64,000 nucleotides of DNA from Streptomyces albipurpureus (GTDB taxonomy: Bacteria > Actinomycetota > Actinomycetes > Streptomycetales > Streptomycetaceae): contig NZ_JAMQAW010000042.1 of the NCBI RefSeq assembly GCF_023701525.1, positions 1-64,000 of the forward strand. The letters run 5' to 3'. The notes below the pieces were generated by a model. That model had not been told where the DNA came from. It did no database searches and worked only from the letters and a program-made list of their open reading frames with translations. Both the position numbers and the translations under genes were made by a program. Shown piece after piece: positions 52,184 through 61,700 of the stretch; the first letter of the stretch is position 1; each line of letters opens with the position of its first letter.

Positions 52184-54037
52184 ATGCCGATGCTCCGCAC
52201 CATCGACGACCATTCGCTCACCGAGGAGGACACCGATCTCTTCGAGCTGCTCTGCCGGCGCAGGGGGTGGTCGAAGCAGTACCTGAAGGAGATCGAGTCC
52301 ACCGAGCACGACGAGCTCCTGGACCTGGCCGAGATGGTCGAGGCCCTTCATGACGCCCGGAGCGGGGGCAAGAAGGTCACCATCGCCCCCGACTTCGACA
52401 TGGACGGCATCTCCTCCGGGGTCCTCGGTTATGCCGGCCTTTCCGAGCTCGGGTTCGATGTCGAGCTGCACCTGCCGGACTATCGCCGCGGCCACGAGCT
52501 CGCGCCCGAGGACATCGTCGAGATCCAGGCGAAGTGGCCCGGCACGCGGGTCCTGCTCACCTGTGACGGGGGAGTGAACTCCCACCGAGGTATCGCCGCC
52601 GCGCGTGCCCTGGGCTGGACGACGCTGGTGACCGATCACCACGAGGAACTCGCGCCGGGCTCGACTGCGGACATCACCGTCGATCCGTGCCGGATCGACG
52701 AGACCTACGCCCACACCGGGATCTGCGGTGCCCACGTGCTTTACCAGGTGATCGAGGCCTACACCCGCGTGCACCGGCCCGAGAAGCTCTGGGAGATCCA
52801 CCTGCTGCGCCTCTTCGCCGGCCTGGGCACCGTCTCCGATGTCATGCCCGTACTGTACGAAAACCGCCAGTTGGTGCGGGACGCGATCTCGATTGCCCGT
52901 CTGCTGCGCGTTGCCGCGCCGAAGACGATTCCCAATTCCTGGGGTGGGTTCGACGCTGACCCCCACGCCATCGACGTCGAGCAGTCGATCCTGATGCAAC
53001 TGCTGCGCACCGAGCCGCATCACCCGGTCTTCCTGCGGGCCTTCGAGGGCTTCGCGATCGTACTCAAGGCCTTCGCCCAGGCCGGCAAGATCCGAGACAT
53101 AGGCGACCTCGACGAAGGCTTCTTCGGCTTCTACCTCGCCCCGGCGATGAACAGCCCCCGGCGCACGGGAGCCTCGCTTGAGCCGTGCTTCGCGGTGTTC
53201 ACGGCTGCCGGTGCTGACGTCAAGCTCACGGCCGCCCACCAGGTGATCGAGACCAACGAGCTGCGCAAACAGCTGGTCATCACACACATGAATGAACTCG
53301 TCACCGAGGAGCAGCCCTTGGCCCCGTGGGTGTACTTCTCGGACGCCTACCCGGGCATGTACGGCTTGCTGGCCAACCGGATGATGGAACTCAACGGCCA
53401 CCCGGTCGTCGTCGTCAACCGACCCGCCGGCCCCGACGACTTCGTCGGTGGCTCCGGTCGCGCGCCGGGATGGTTCGACATCATCACTCACCTGGAGCCG
53501 CACGACGGTATCAGCGCCATCGGACACCAGCAGGCCTGTGGTGTCCGCGTCGCGAAGGCCGAGAAGCTGGACGACCTCGCCGCCGTGCTGCGGGAGGCCA
53601 CCCAGGTCGCCCAGCTCGCCGTCAGCACCGCCGGATCGAACGCTGATCTCGTGCTCGGCCCGGATACCGACTGCGACGTTGGCCTCGAGGACCTGCAGCC
53701 GTTGTTCGAGCTGGTGCGCCGGACCGAGGGGCTCAAGCCCTTCGGGCACGGCTTCACCGCGCCGGTCGTCGAGATCGCGATCGAGCCCCTTGGCCTGCGC
53801 GTGGACCGGATCGGATCCGAATCGCAGCACCTGCGCCTGGTCACCCGGTCCGGCCTGTCCTGCCTGTGGTGGAACGTCGCCGAGGAGACGTTCGACGCGA
53901 TCCAGAGCTTCGTGCGGCGCGCCAGCCGCACCGAACTCGGCACCCTGCGCTTCACGGCGACGCTACAGCTGAACACCTTCCGAGGCGACACCCGCGTCCA
54001 GGCCGTCATCAACGAACAGATCAACACAGCTGCTTGA
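52184..54037 (+). CDS. DHH-family phosphoesterase, RecJ-like
   Basis: 617 aa. DHH motif I PDFDMDGISSG (D70, D72, D74), motif II CDGG (D128), motif III TDHHEEL (151-153), then DPCRIDETYAHTGICGAHV. The second half has a DHHA1-like region with GGSGRAPGWF and AIGHQQACGVRVA. RecJ relatives are 5'-3' ssDNA exonucleases acting in recombination and repair (established), and phage and plasmid versions accompany replication genes. Start ATG preceded by GAGAGGT. Next gene follows 21 bases later. Confidence 0.85.
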   Translation: MPMLRTIDDHSLTEEDTDLFELLCRRRGWSKQYLKEIESTEHDELLDLAEMVEALHDARSGGKKVTIAPDFDMDGISSGVLGYAGLSELGFDVELHLPDYRRGHELAPEDIVEIQAKWPGTRVLLTCDGGVNSHRGIAAARALGWTTLVTDHHEELAPGSTADITVDPCRIDETYAHTGICGAHVLYQVIEAYTRVHRPEKLWEIHLLRLFAGLGTVSDVMPVLYENRQLVRDAISIARLLRVAAPKTIPNSWGGFDADPHAIDVEQSILMQLLRTEPHHPVFLRAFEGFAIVLKAFAQAGKIRDIGDLDEGFFGFYLAPAMNSPRRTGASLEPCFAVFTAAGADVKLTAAHQVIETNELRKQLVITHMNELVTEEQPLAPWVYFSDAYPGMYGLLANRMMELNGHPVVVVNRPAGPDDFVGGSGRAPGWFDIITHLEPHDGISAIGHQQACGVRVAKAEKLDDLAAVLREATQVAQLAVSTAGSNADLVLGPDTDCDVGLEDLQPLFELVRRTEGLKPFGHGFTAPVVEIAIEPLGLRVDRIGSESQHLRLVTRSGLSCLWWNVAEETFDAIQSFVRRASRTELGTLRFTATLQLNTFRGDTRVQAVINEQINTAA

Positions 54038-54057
54038 ACCCCGTAGAGGAGGGGACC

Positions 54058-54843
54058 ATGACGTCGCGTCTGCTCGACATCGGGTGGTGCACCCTGGCAC
54101 CGTTCGCCGTCGTCGCGGTCTACCTCGGCCTCGGCACCTTTGCAGTCCTCCTCATCGGGGAGCCGATCGTCGCGACCTCCGTCCTGGGCATGCTCGTCGT
54201 CGTCCTGGTCGGCTGGGTGAGGATCCAGCGGCCGCGGTGGCTCGCGCATGCGCCGGCCCCGCGACCGGAGTTGGAGATCCCACGCTTCGGGTGGACCGTC
54301 CTCGGCTGCGCGGTCCTGGCTTTCCTCGCCGGTCAGTCACTGGCCTTGTGGATCCACGTCACGGCCGGGTCTGCCGGCTTCGACGCGTCGAACCAGACCA
54401 GGCACGCGGCGGGAGCCCTGGCGACCCTGCTGCTCACCCTGGTTGCGGCTCCTGCGGGTGAGGAGGCCCTGTTCCGGGGGCTGATCTACCCGTTACTGCG
54501 CAAGCGGGTGCACATTCTGGCCTCCACGCTGGTCACCGCCGTGGTGTTCGGCCTGCTGCACGGCAACGCCGTACAGTTCGCCGCGACTCTGCCGTTGGCC
54601 GTGCTCCTGTCCCTGGTGTACGAGCGCACGCGCGCGCTGTGGCCCTGCGTGGTCCTGCATCTGGGCTTCAACCTCGCTGCCGTCCTTGTACCGGCGCAGA
54701 TGCTCGGTGCTCTGGCGAACCCCGTCTCTGCGGTGCTGTGCCTGACCTTCGCCGGTTGTGCCGTGGGGCTCTACCGGCGGGTCGCCGCCGGGACTGAGCC
54801 AGGCGCAGTCCCGGGTGCGCGGGGCGAGTCCGCGATGCGGTGA
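54058..54843 (+). CDS. CPBP-family intramembrane metalloprotease
   Basis: 261 aa, about six to eight membrane segments. Catalytic motifs: EEALFRG (135-141), FGLLHGN (164-170) and HLGFN (201-205), the Glu-Glu and two His signature of CPBP/Rce1-type proteases. AGAGGAGGG before the ATG. Bacterial members process peptides or confer bacteriocin self-immunity (established for some). Its place beside a DHH protein gives no clear hint. Possible immunity or exclusion factor (inference). Confidence 0.88.
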   Translation: MTSRLLDIGWCTLAPFAVVAVYLGLGTFAVLLIGEPIVATSVLGMLVVVLVGWVRIQRPRWLAHAPAPRPELEIPRFGWTVLGCAVLAFLAGQSLALWIHVTAGSAGFDASNQTRHAAGALATLLLTLVAAPAGEEALFRGLIYPLLRKRVHILASTLVTAVVFGLLHGNAVQFAATLPLAVLLSLVYERTRALWPCVVLHLGFNLAAVLVPAQMLGALANPVSAVLCLTFAGCAVGLYRRVAAGTEPGAVPGARGESAMR

Positions 54844-55024
54844 GCGAGGTACCAAGCCTCTCCTGATGAACGATGGCGTCCTCCGCGCGGGCCCCGGCCG
54901 CCTTTCCGGCGCCGGTCCCTCGCGCGGAGGGCGTGCTCGTGGTGACCGGGGTGATCCGGTCACCGGAGGTGTGTCTGAAAGTAACTATTCAGGCATACTC
55001 GTCGGGAGAGGAGAGGATCTCACC

Positions 55025-55438
55025 ATGGCTATCGTCAGCACCTGCGCGTACGACTCACGAGGACGGCTCGTCCGTCCCGACACGCTCGACATAGGCCGTG
55101 CGAAGATCCGCCTGGACCTCGACACCGGTGAGAGGGCGACCTTCGACCGCGGTCACACGCACGTCTTCGTTGTCTCCGACATGGGTATCACGGCCGAACA
55201 GGCCAGTGAGCGCGTGAACACGAGGCTGCGCCGGTTCTTCGACCGCGCCGAGGCTGTTCGCGGTTTCCGCAGGATCGCGACGAAGAGGAGCCAGAGCAAG
55301 AACCGGCTCAACCTCAACACCACGATCTCCTTCGAGATCCTCTACGTCGTGGAGGCGGACGAGCGATCCCGTAGCCGCAGTCCCGAGTCCCCCAGTGCGG
55401 GATGCCGGCGACGCTGGAGCACGGTCACCCCCGGATGA
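55025..55438 (+). CDS. Unknown protein, 137 aa
   Basis: GAGAGGAGAGG before the ATG. N-terminal beta part (KIRLDLDTGERATFDRGHTH, VFVVSDMG), helical middle (ITAEQASERVNTRLRRFFDR), beta end (RLNLNTTISFEILYVVE). The last 25 residues are Arg/Ser-rich and may be read past a true end. Followed by a terminator. Function unknown. Confidence 0.6.
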   Translation: MAIVSTCAYDSRGRLVRPDTLDIGRAKIRLDLDTGERATFDRGHTHVFVVSDMGITAEQASERVNTRLRRFFDRAEAVRGFRRIATKRSQSKNRLNLNTTISFEILYVVEADERSRSRSPESPSAGCRRRWSTVTPG

Positions 55439-55477
55439 TTCCCGCCGTCCACGCCTCACCCTCATCAGCACATGCAA

Positions 55478-55530
55478 AGAGGCCGGAGAGCTCCCTTCCC
55501 ACGGGGATGCTCTCCGACCCCTCTGTTTTC
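55478..55530 (+). terminator. Intrinsic terminator
   Basis: AGAGG and CGGAGAGC pair with GCTCTCCG and CCTCT across a 17-base loop. GTTTTC follows. Isolates the repeat region from upstream transcription. Confidence 0.65.
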
Positions 55531-55793
55531 ACGTTCCAGTGCAACACCGATCCTCTGCCGCCAACGATAGCAGTGTCACGGATTGCCCACAATGGGCGGC
55601 GAGTGCCAGTCCAATGCCATCCAGCATCTATTGGCGCCTCGTGATCGACCGACTCGGACGGGATTCCGACTCGTGCCCGGCGGACGTGCCGGGGGCCTTC
55701 TGCGAGGCTCGGCCGAGCCGCCTGAGGGCCACATGGCGGCTTGGCGTGGCGGTCTGCCTCAAACCTGGCCGCCGGAAGGCCATCGCTGCCACC

Positions 55794-56222
55794 TGTACCA
55801 CGAGACGTGGTACACCCCCGAGAACCGCGTCTGACCTGGGCAAGCGCCTGTACTGCGAGACTCTTTCCCGCACCGGGTGTACCACGTGGAGGTGTCGGCA
55901 TGGTACGGCGTTTTGCCTGGTCAGCCAGCATTGCTCGCCCGCGTACCACGAGTACCACGTTCTTCTGGCCGTTTCCATAAGGGGTGCGTTCGGGAGCGGT
56001 CAGGCACTCCAGCCCCAGCTCGCCAGTTCGTTCGGCTGTCTTCCCGCGCGTGTATCTAGTCCCCTTTTCCTGGTACAAGTGGTACAGGGGGTATGTAAAC
56101 ACCGCCTGACCAGGCGTAACGCCTGTACCACGCAGAGGATGCCGCGTGGTACAGCCTGCCCTTGAACGCACGCAGCTACCGCTCTGAGCTGGAAAAACAG
56201 GTGTACCACGTCAAGTGGTACA
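55794..56222. repeat. Iteron-like array of TGTACCACG (about 12 copies)
   Basis: Copies of 5'-(T/C/A)GTACCACG in both orientations: 55794, 55806 (minus), 55878, 55901 (minus, partial), 55942, 55951, 56069 (minus), 56078 (minus), 56124, 56145 (minus), 56202, 56214 (minus). Two pairs are inverted with a 3-base gap (TGTACCACG-AGA-CGTGGTACA, and 56202/56214), others direct. Typical of sites for a replication initiator or partition protein. Located about 470-900 bases before the helicase start. Confidence 0.8.
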
Positions 56223-56572
56223 CGCTCAGATACTCATAGGGGGTATGTGGCTCTCGCGATCCCCCTGGAGGGCAGTCGATCGATGCCCTGATGGCAGTCG
56301 ACTCGGCCGGTCAGAAGAACTCCTCCGAACCCCGACCGCAGGCCGGGCGGCTCACGCCGCCCGCGGGTGCGTGGTCGAGCGTGAGGGTCAGTGCCTCCGG
56401 GTGCGCGCTCCACGGAGTCGCCGGCCTCTCACGTCCCATCCAGGGCTCGCGACGCGTGCGGCCGTAGCGGTTGCGCGCGCCCTCTGCAGTCCCTGCCGGT
56501 TACCCTTTAATTTGCCAGTCGAGAGCCGTCTAATGCCCCAATCGACTTACTTATGGACTGATGGATCAATCG

Positions 56573-56602
56573 TTGCGAAAGGTTGCCCGGGTGGCATAGT
56601 GT
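56573..56602 (+). promoter_or_regulatory. Promoter of the SF3 helicase gene
   Basis: TTGCGA (56573-56578) and TAGTGT (56597-56602) are 18 bp apart. About 88 bases upstream of the ATG. The downstream CCATTCGATTGCGAGTCAAG resembles a sequence beside the par promoter (48774) and may be an operator. Confidence 0.6.
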
Positions 56603-56689
56603 CGAGATCGCGTTCCATTCGATTGCGAGTCAAGTCGGCTTCCCACGCATCGCCGGCAGGAGCTCGGTCACGATCGAGAAAGCAGCAAC

Positions 56690-58552
56690 ATGACACCTCC
56701 TGATGCCCCCACATCTGTATCTACCACCGGTTCCAGTGCCGGACCGCGCACCAACCCCGTCGCTGACGTCCTGACCAGCGTCATGGGGTACTTCTCGCAG
56801 CGCGACGACATGGCTCCGCCGAACGAGATCGTCACCTACGTCACCGCGGCCTACCTCGACCAGATCGACCCGACCGATCCTCCGACGCCCCGCGTGCTGG
56901 AGAAGGAGCTGCTGGCGATCGTGGGCGGCGTCATCAAGTCCGAGAACGCCAAGGCGGCCACGGCCGCCGAGAAGTACCCCCTGCCGAGATATCTGACGCA
57001 CTGGCAGGTCGCGCAGATCCTCGTGCGTCTGCACCATGTCATCCGCATCGCACCCAACGTCAAGAACACTGACCGTGAGTACGACCTGCTGGCGATGTAT
57101 CAGCCCACGGGGGGCGCGCGTGGGACGTACACCACTAGTGAGAACGACATCCGCACGACGGCGCGCATGTACAACACCCAGCTGCGCCTCAAGGAGTTCG
57201 ACGAGGTTCTGGCCGTCCTGCGCGAGGACAGCCCGCGCAGGCACCAGAGCACGAACCGCGACTTCATCGCCGCGCGCAACGGCATCGTCTTCTACGGCGC
57301 TGAGCCAGTGGACGTCACGATCTTTGGCAAGAACTTCCACTTCGAGCCCAAGCAGGTCCACTCCTTCGACCCCGCCATCGTGCTGCTGACAAAGAACGAC
57401 GTCGACTACGTGGACAACGCCCCGCGGCAGGTCATCACGCACCCCGATGACGGAGACTGGGACGTCGTCACCTGGATCGAGGAGCTCTTCGACCAGCCCG
57501 GTGACGAAGGCCTGGCTGACCTGATCTGGGAGATCATCGGCGCGATCATCCGGCCGTATGTGCGTTGGCGCAAGACCGCCTGGTTCTACTCGACGGAGGG
57601 AAACAACGGTAAAGGCACGCTCTGCGCGCTCATGCGCAACCTCCTCGGAGGTGGCGCGCATGCCTCGATCCCGCTCTCGGACTTCGGCAAGGACTTCGCG
57701 CTCGAACCGTTGGTGCGCGCCAACGCGATCATCGTCGACGAGAACGACGTCGGCGCCTTCATCGACAAGGCGGCCAACCTGAAGGCGATCGTGACCGCCG
57801 ACGTCATCATGGTCAACCGCAAACACCGGATACCGATCGCCTTTCAGTTCTTCGGATTCATGATCCAGTGCCTGAACGAGTTCCCGGTCGCGAAGGACAA
57901 ATCCGGTTCTTTCTACCGCCGCCAGCTCTTTGTGCCCTTCACCAAGAGCTTCACCGGGGCAGAGAAGACGTACATCAGGGACGACTACCTCCAGCGGCGC
58001 GAGGTTCTGGAGTACGTCTTCTGGTACGTGATCAACCGTGCTGGCGCGTCCTCCCCGGGGAACTACTACGAGCTCTCCGAACCGGTGGCGACCAAGGCGG
58101 TCCTGGCCGAGTACAAGGAGGCCAACGACCCCGTGCGCGACTTCTGGGTTGAGTTCCGCGATCGGCTGGCCTGGGACCTGGCACCGTTCACGTTCCTTTA
58201 CGACCTGTACAAGGCCTGGTTCGCCGACGTCTCGCCGTCGGGTTCAGCCGTGAGCAACAAGCGGTTCATCACCGACCTCGTGGCGATCGTCAAGCTGGAT
58301 GTCCTGTGGCACTGCCCGGACAAGAACCGCAAGATCCGACCCGGCCAGATGATGCACACCCCCGAGGTACTCATCGCTGAGTACGAGCTGAAGAAGTGGA
58401 TGCACCCGAGCTACACCGGCAGCGACCCGAAGAAGAAGTCGCAGCCGGCGCTGCAGGCCAACTACCGAGGACTGCTCCGCCAGACGGGCGCACCCGCCCC
58501 GACCGACGACACCACTGAGGAACAGGAGCCACCTGGTCACGGCGATGGCTGA
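56690..58552 (+). CDS. SF3 replicative helicase (D5/P4-like)
   Basis: 620 aa. Superfamily 3 ATPase core: Walker A GNNGKGT (304-310) in WFYSTEGNNGKGTLCALMRN, Walker B AIIVDENDV (346-354), then FMIQCLNEFP (390-399, sensor Asn396) and GSFYRRQLFVPF (406-417) with arginine fingers. This is the plan of phage and plasmid primase-helicases of the D5/DUF5906 type. The N-terminal 290 residues lack a recognisable primase site, so priming may be cryptic or done by another protein. It likely opens the origin at the iteron array upstream and works with the PolB gene next door. Confidence 0.88.
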   Translation: MTPPDAPTSVSTTGSSAGPRTNPVADVLTSVMGYFSQRDDMAPPNEIVTYVTAAYLDQIDPTDPPTPRVLEKELLAIVGGVIKSENAKAATAAEKYPLPRYLTHWQVAQILVRLHHVIRIAPNVKNTDREYDLLAMYQPTGGARGTYTTSENDIRTTARMYNTQLRLKEFDEVLAVLREDSPRRHQSTNRDFIAARNGIVFYGAEPVDVTIFGKNFHFEPKQVHSFDPAIVLLTKNDVDYVDNAPRQVITHPDDGDWDVVTWIEELFDQPGDEGLADLIWEIIGAIIRPYVRWRKTAWFYSTEGNNGKGTLCALMRNLLGGGAHASIPLSDFGKDFALEPLVRANAIIVDENDVGAFIDKAANLKAIVTADVIMVNRKHRIPIAFQFFGFMIQCLNEFPVAKDKSGSFYRRQLFVPFTKSFTGAEKTYIRDDYLQRREVLEYVFWYVINRAGASSPGNYYELSEPVATKAVLAEYKEANDPVRDFWVEFRDRLAWDLAPFTFLYDLYKAWFADVSPSGSAVSNKRFITDLVAIVKLDVLWHCPDKNRKIRPGQMMHTPEVLIAEYELKKWMHPSYTGSDPKKKSQPALQANYRGLLRQTGAPAPTDDTTEEQEPPGHGDG

Positions 58553-58640
58553 CAACGGGCATGGGCGGCGGATCACCAACCTCGCCGTCCGCTCGCAGAT
58601 CATGGCAGACCCCTTGGAGAAGACCACGGCTCATGGGTGA
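58545..58640 (+). CDS. Possible 31-aa ORF overlapping the helicase end
   Basis: ATG overlaps the helicase stop by 8 bases, with AGGAG further upstream. MADNGHGRRITNLAVRSQIM then ADPLEKTTAHG. No independent support. Confidence 0.25.
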   Translation: MADNGHGRRITNLAVRSQIMADPLEKTTAHG

Positions 58641-58760
58641 GGCGTCCTGGCGCATGGATGCCCCGCGGCGGGGCACTTCTCGCGACTCCGTCTGAGGCAG
58701 CGCCTGCCTCCTCCCCAGACACCGGCCGTGATGGTCGGACCGACGAAAGGAGATCCCGCC

Positions 58761-61700
58761 ATGACCGCACAGCGAACACCCGTGACGGCCTCGAAGACAC
58801 GCTTCACCTTCTACGACATCGAGTCGTTGTCGGACGCCTTCACTCTGTGCGCCTATACCCCGCAGCCCGACAGGGCCGTCGACGACCTGGAGATCTTCTT
58901 CCTCTCGGACGTCCAGCAGCTCTCCGACGCCGTGGACCCGCAGGCGCTCTATGAGGCCGTGGTGCGCTCCAACCCGGGCCTGCCCGCGGTGAGCGTCCAG
59001 CTGTGGAACCTACGCGGCGAGCGGGGCAACCTCCGTCTCGCCGAGCTGATGGGCCTCTCGAACGCCGACCAGGTCAACGACCGCGGCGAGGTCTCATCCT
59101 ATCCGGCGAGCCTGCGCCCCGTCTGCGACACGGATCCCGAGTACGACCCGCTGAAGCACCCGTTCCTGGCCGGGTACAACTCGCTGAACTACGACATGAC
59201 CATGCTCGCGCTGTATCTGATGGAGGCCTTCCCGGCTCCGCACTCCGGTCGTCTCGTCCAGCCGACCACAGCGCGCGAGATGCGCGAGCACAACGACGCG
59301 CTGTTCAACGAGCACATCGAGTACATGCCCGGCTACCTCGGCTGGAACGGACCGGCCGCCAAGATCCGCCGCGCCATGATGCACTCGGGCCGGCACCTGG
59401 ACGTCGCCCGCCTCAACGAGCTGCAGACCAAGGTGAGCCTGAAGCGCCTGCTCGGGATGCTCGGCCGCCAGATCAAGGAGTCCGAAAAGCTCAGCCACGA
59501 CACCTCGATCACCACGATCGAGGACCTCTACGAGCTGCTGGCCTACAACGTCTCCGACTGCCTGGGACTGGCCCAACTCTTCCAGCACCCGGCCTACGCC
59601 AGCAACTTCGACCTCAAGGCCGGCCTGTTGGCACAGTACTTCGAAACCGTCTACGCCAAGAACGGCTCGGTGCGCCGGGACCGCCTGACCATCGACTCGT
59701 CCTCCGCGAAGTTCGTCGGCCGCATCCTCGCGCCGTACACCTCGCTGAACGACATCGAGACCGTGTCTTTCCTCTATCCGGCCAAGGAGGTCGCCGACGA
59801 GCGAGGCATCTCCCAGGTCAACGTGCTCGACGAGTGCGTGCGCTTCTTCGAGGAGAACGTCGCACCTGACCCCGCCAAGGACCCAGCCGCGACGCCGGTG
59901 CAGGCCATGGCACACCGTCAGTTCATACAGGTCGTCGACTACTACCGTTCGATCGAGGGGCAGAACTTCAACGACTCCGTGGATTACCGCGACCTGTTCG
60001 ACCTCCCGGCCAGGTCCTTGCGCGAGCTGCCGAAGACGCCGAACAACGTGCCCTACTTCCACCGCGACGCCTCCCCGTCGTCGTGTTTCGCGACGTTCAG
60101 CACAGGTGGCATCCACGGCGCTGAAGCGGACATGAAGGTCTTCGACTCCGACTCCTTCGAGCACCGGGAGCAGGCAGCCATGATCGGTCTCGCCAAGCTC
60201 CTCTACCCGGACGCCAAGGACTTCGTCGCCGAGGCCAAGCGCCAGCACAACCTACTCGCGCTGCCCGACGGCACGGCCGTCGACAAGCGGCTCGTGCTGC
60301 TGGGCTCGGACCCGAAGAAGGTGAAGTACCGCAAGTCGAAGAAGGACGACCCGGACCAGGCCGAACAGCTCGCGCGTGCGCAGGCCCAAGTGCCCGATCC
60401 GGCTCAGCTGCTGGCCACTCAGCGTCCGGACACCGAGGCGATGCACGTGCGCCTGGCCGACGGAACCGTGCTCGACGGCAAGGTCGTCCTGGCCGTCACC
60501 TCGGCGGTCAAGGCCGTCTACCGCGATGAGCCGGCGAGGAAGGCGCCCGAGCTGTTCACCACGAAAACCGACGGGTCCACCAAGCTGCACCCGAAGTTCG
60601 CACGGACCTCGGCAGGCCTCGTCATTCACGAGGACTTCACCAGCTACTACCCGAACCTGCTGCGCAACATGAGGGCGTTCTTCAATCCCGAGCTGGGCGA
60701 GGACCGCTACGCGACGATCTTCTTCGAGAAGGAACGTCTGGGCTTCGAGATGAAGCAGCCAGGGATCTCCGCCGAGGAGAAGACCCGGCTCGCGACCTTG
60801 CGCAACGGCACGAAGCTGATTCTTAACTCGGCCTCTGGAGCCGCTGACGCCGCACACCGGACCCCGATCAGGATGAACAACCGCACCATCTCGATGCGGA
60901 TCATCGGCCAGCTGTTCAGCTGGCGGATCGGACAGGCGCAGACGCTGGCCGGCGCGCGGATCATCTCGACGAACACCGACGGCCTCTACTCCGTCGTCGA
61001 CGGCGACAACGGCTTCGACGAGACCACCAACAACCAGGTACTCGCCGAGCAGCAGGCCGCCATCGGCATCGACATCGAACCCGAGCTGATGTTCCTCATC
61101 AGCAAGGACTCGAACAACCGGCTCGAGCTGGAGCCACCCAGTGAGGACCGCAGCGTCGCCGACAGCCCGATCATCACCGCCTCCGGCGGGACACTGGCCT
61201 GCCACGCAGGTACTACCCCGACGAAGTCGCTTGCCCACCCGGCCGTGATCGACTTCGGCCTGGCCCGCTACCTGCAGGCTGTCGCCAGCAGGGGAGAGGA
61301 AGCTCTTGCCGAGCCGTTCGACCCTGTGCTGGGCCGCAAGGTGATCGAGGAGGCAATCGACCCGGCCGATCCCGTACGGACACTGCTGCTGTTCCAGAAC
61401 GTCCTCGCCGCTTCGCGCGGATCGATCACCTACCCGTTCGCCGCCGACCCGGTCTGCGCCGGGCCCGACCGTGACGACGGCGAGGACGCCGATGGGCAGC
61501 TGGTGAACCCGCAGGCCCTGCAGATGGTCAACCGGGTCTTCATCGTCCGCGACGGCACCGATGGTGCCGTGAGCCTGCACAACGCCGGCGCATGGAAGGT
61601 GAACCCGGCCAGCCAGAGCAAGCGGCGCGAGTCCGGCAGCGCCGGTGTGCGACGTGATCCGGTCGCGCTGACGATCCTGCGCCACCACGGGTGGGCGAAG

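Larger units (their letters stand above)
55439..56689. other. Non-coding region ahead of the replication genes
   Basis: 1.25 kb without a convincing gene. Contains a terminator (55478-55530), the 12-copy TGTACCACG array (55794-56222), two GGGGGTATGT repeats (56083 and 56237 region), a lower-GC stretch at about 56505-56580 and the helicase promoter (56573-56602). Best candidate for the origin of replication. Confidence 0.6.

Noticed and set aside
3526-54994. CTATTCA motif at 3526, 5758, 7745 and 54986
   Set aside because: Recurs in gene-free stretches but in different orientations and distances to starts. Too short to call a shared operator.
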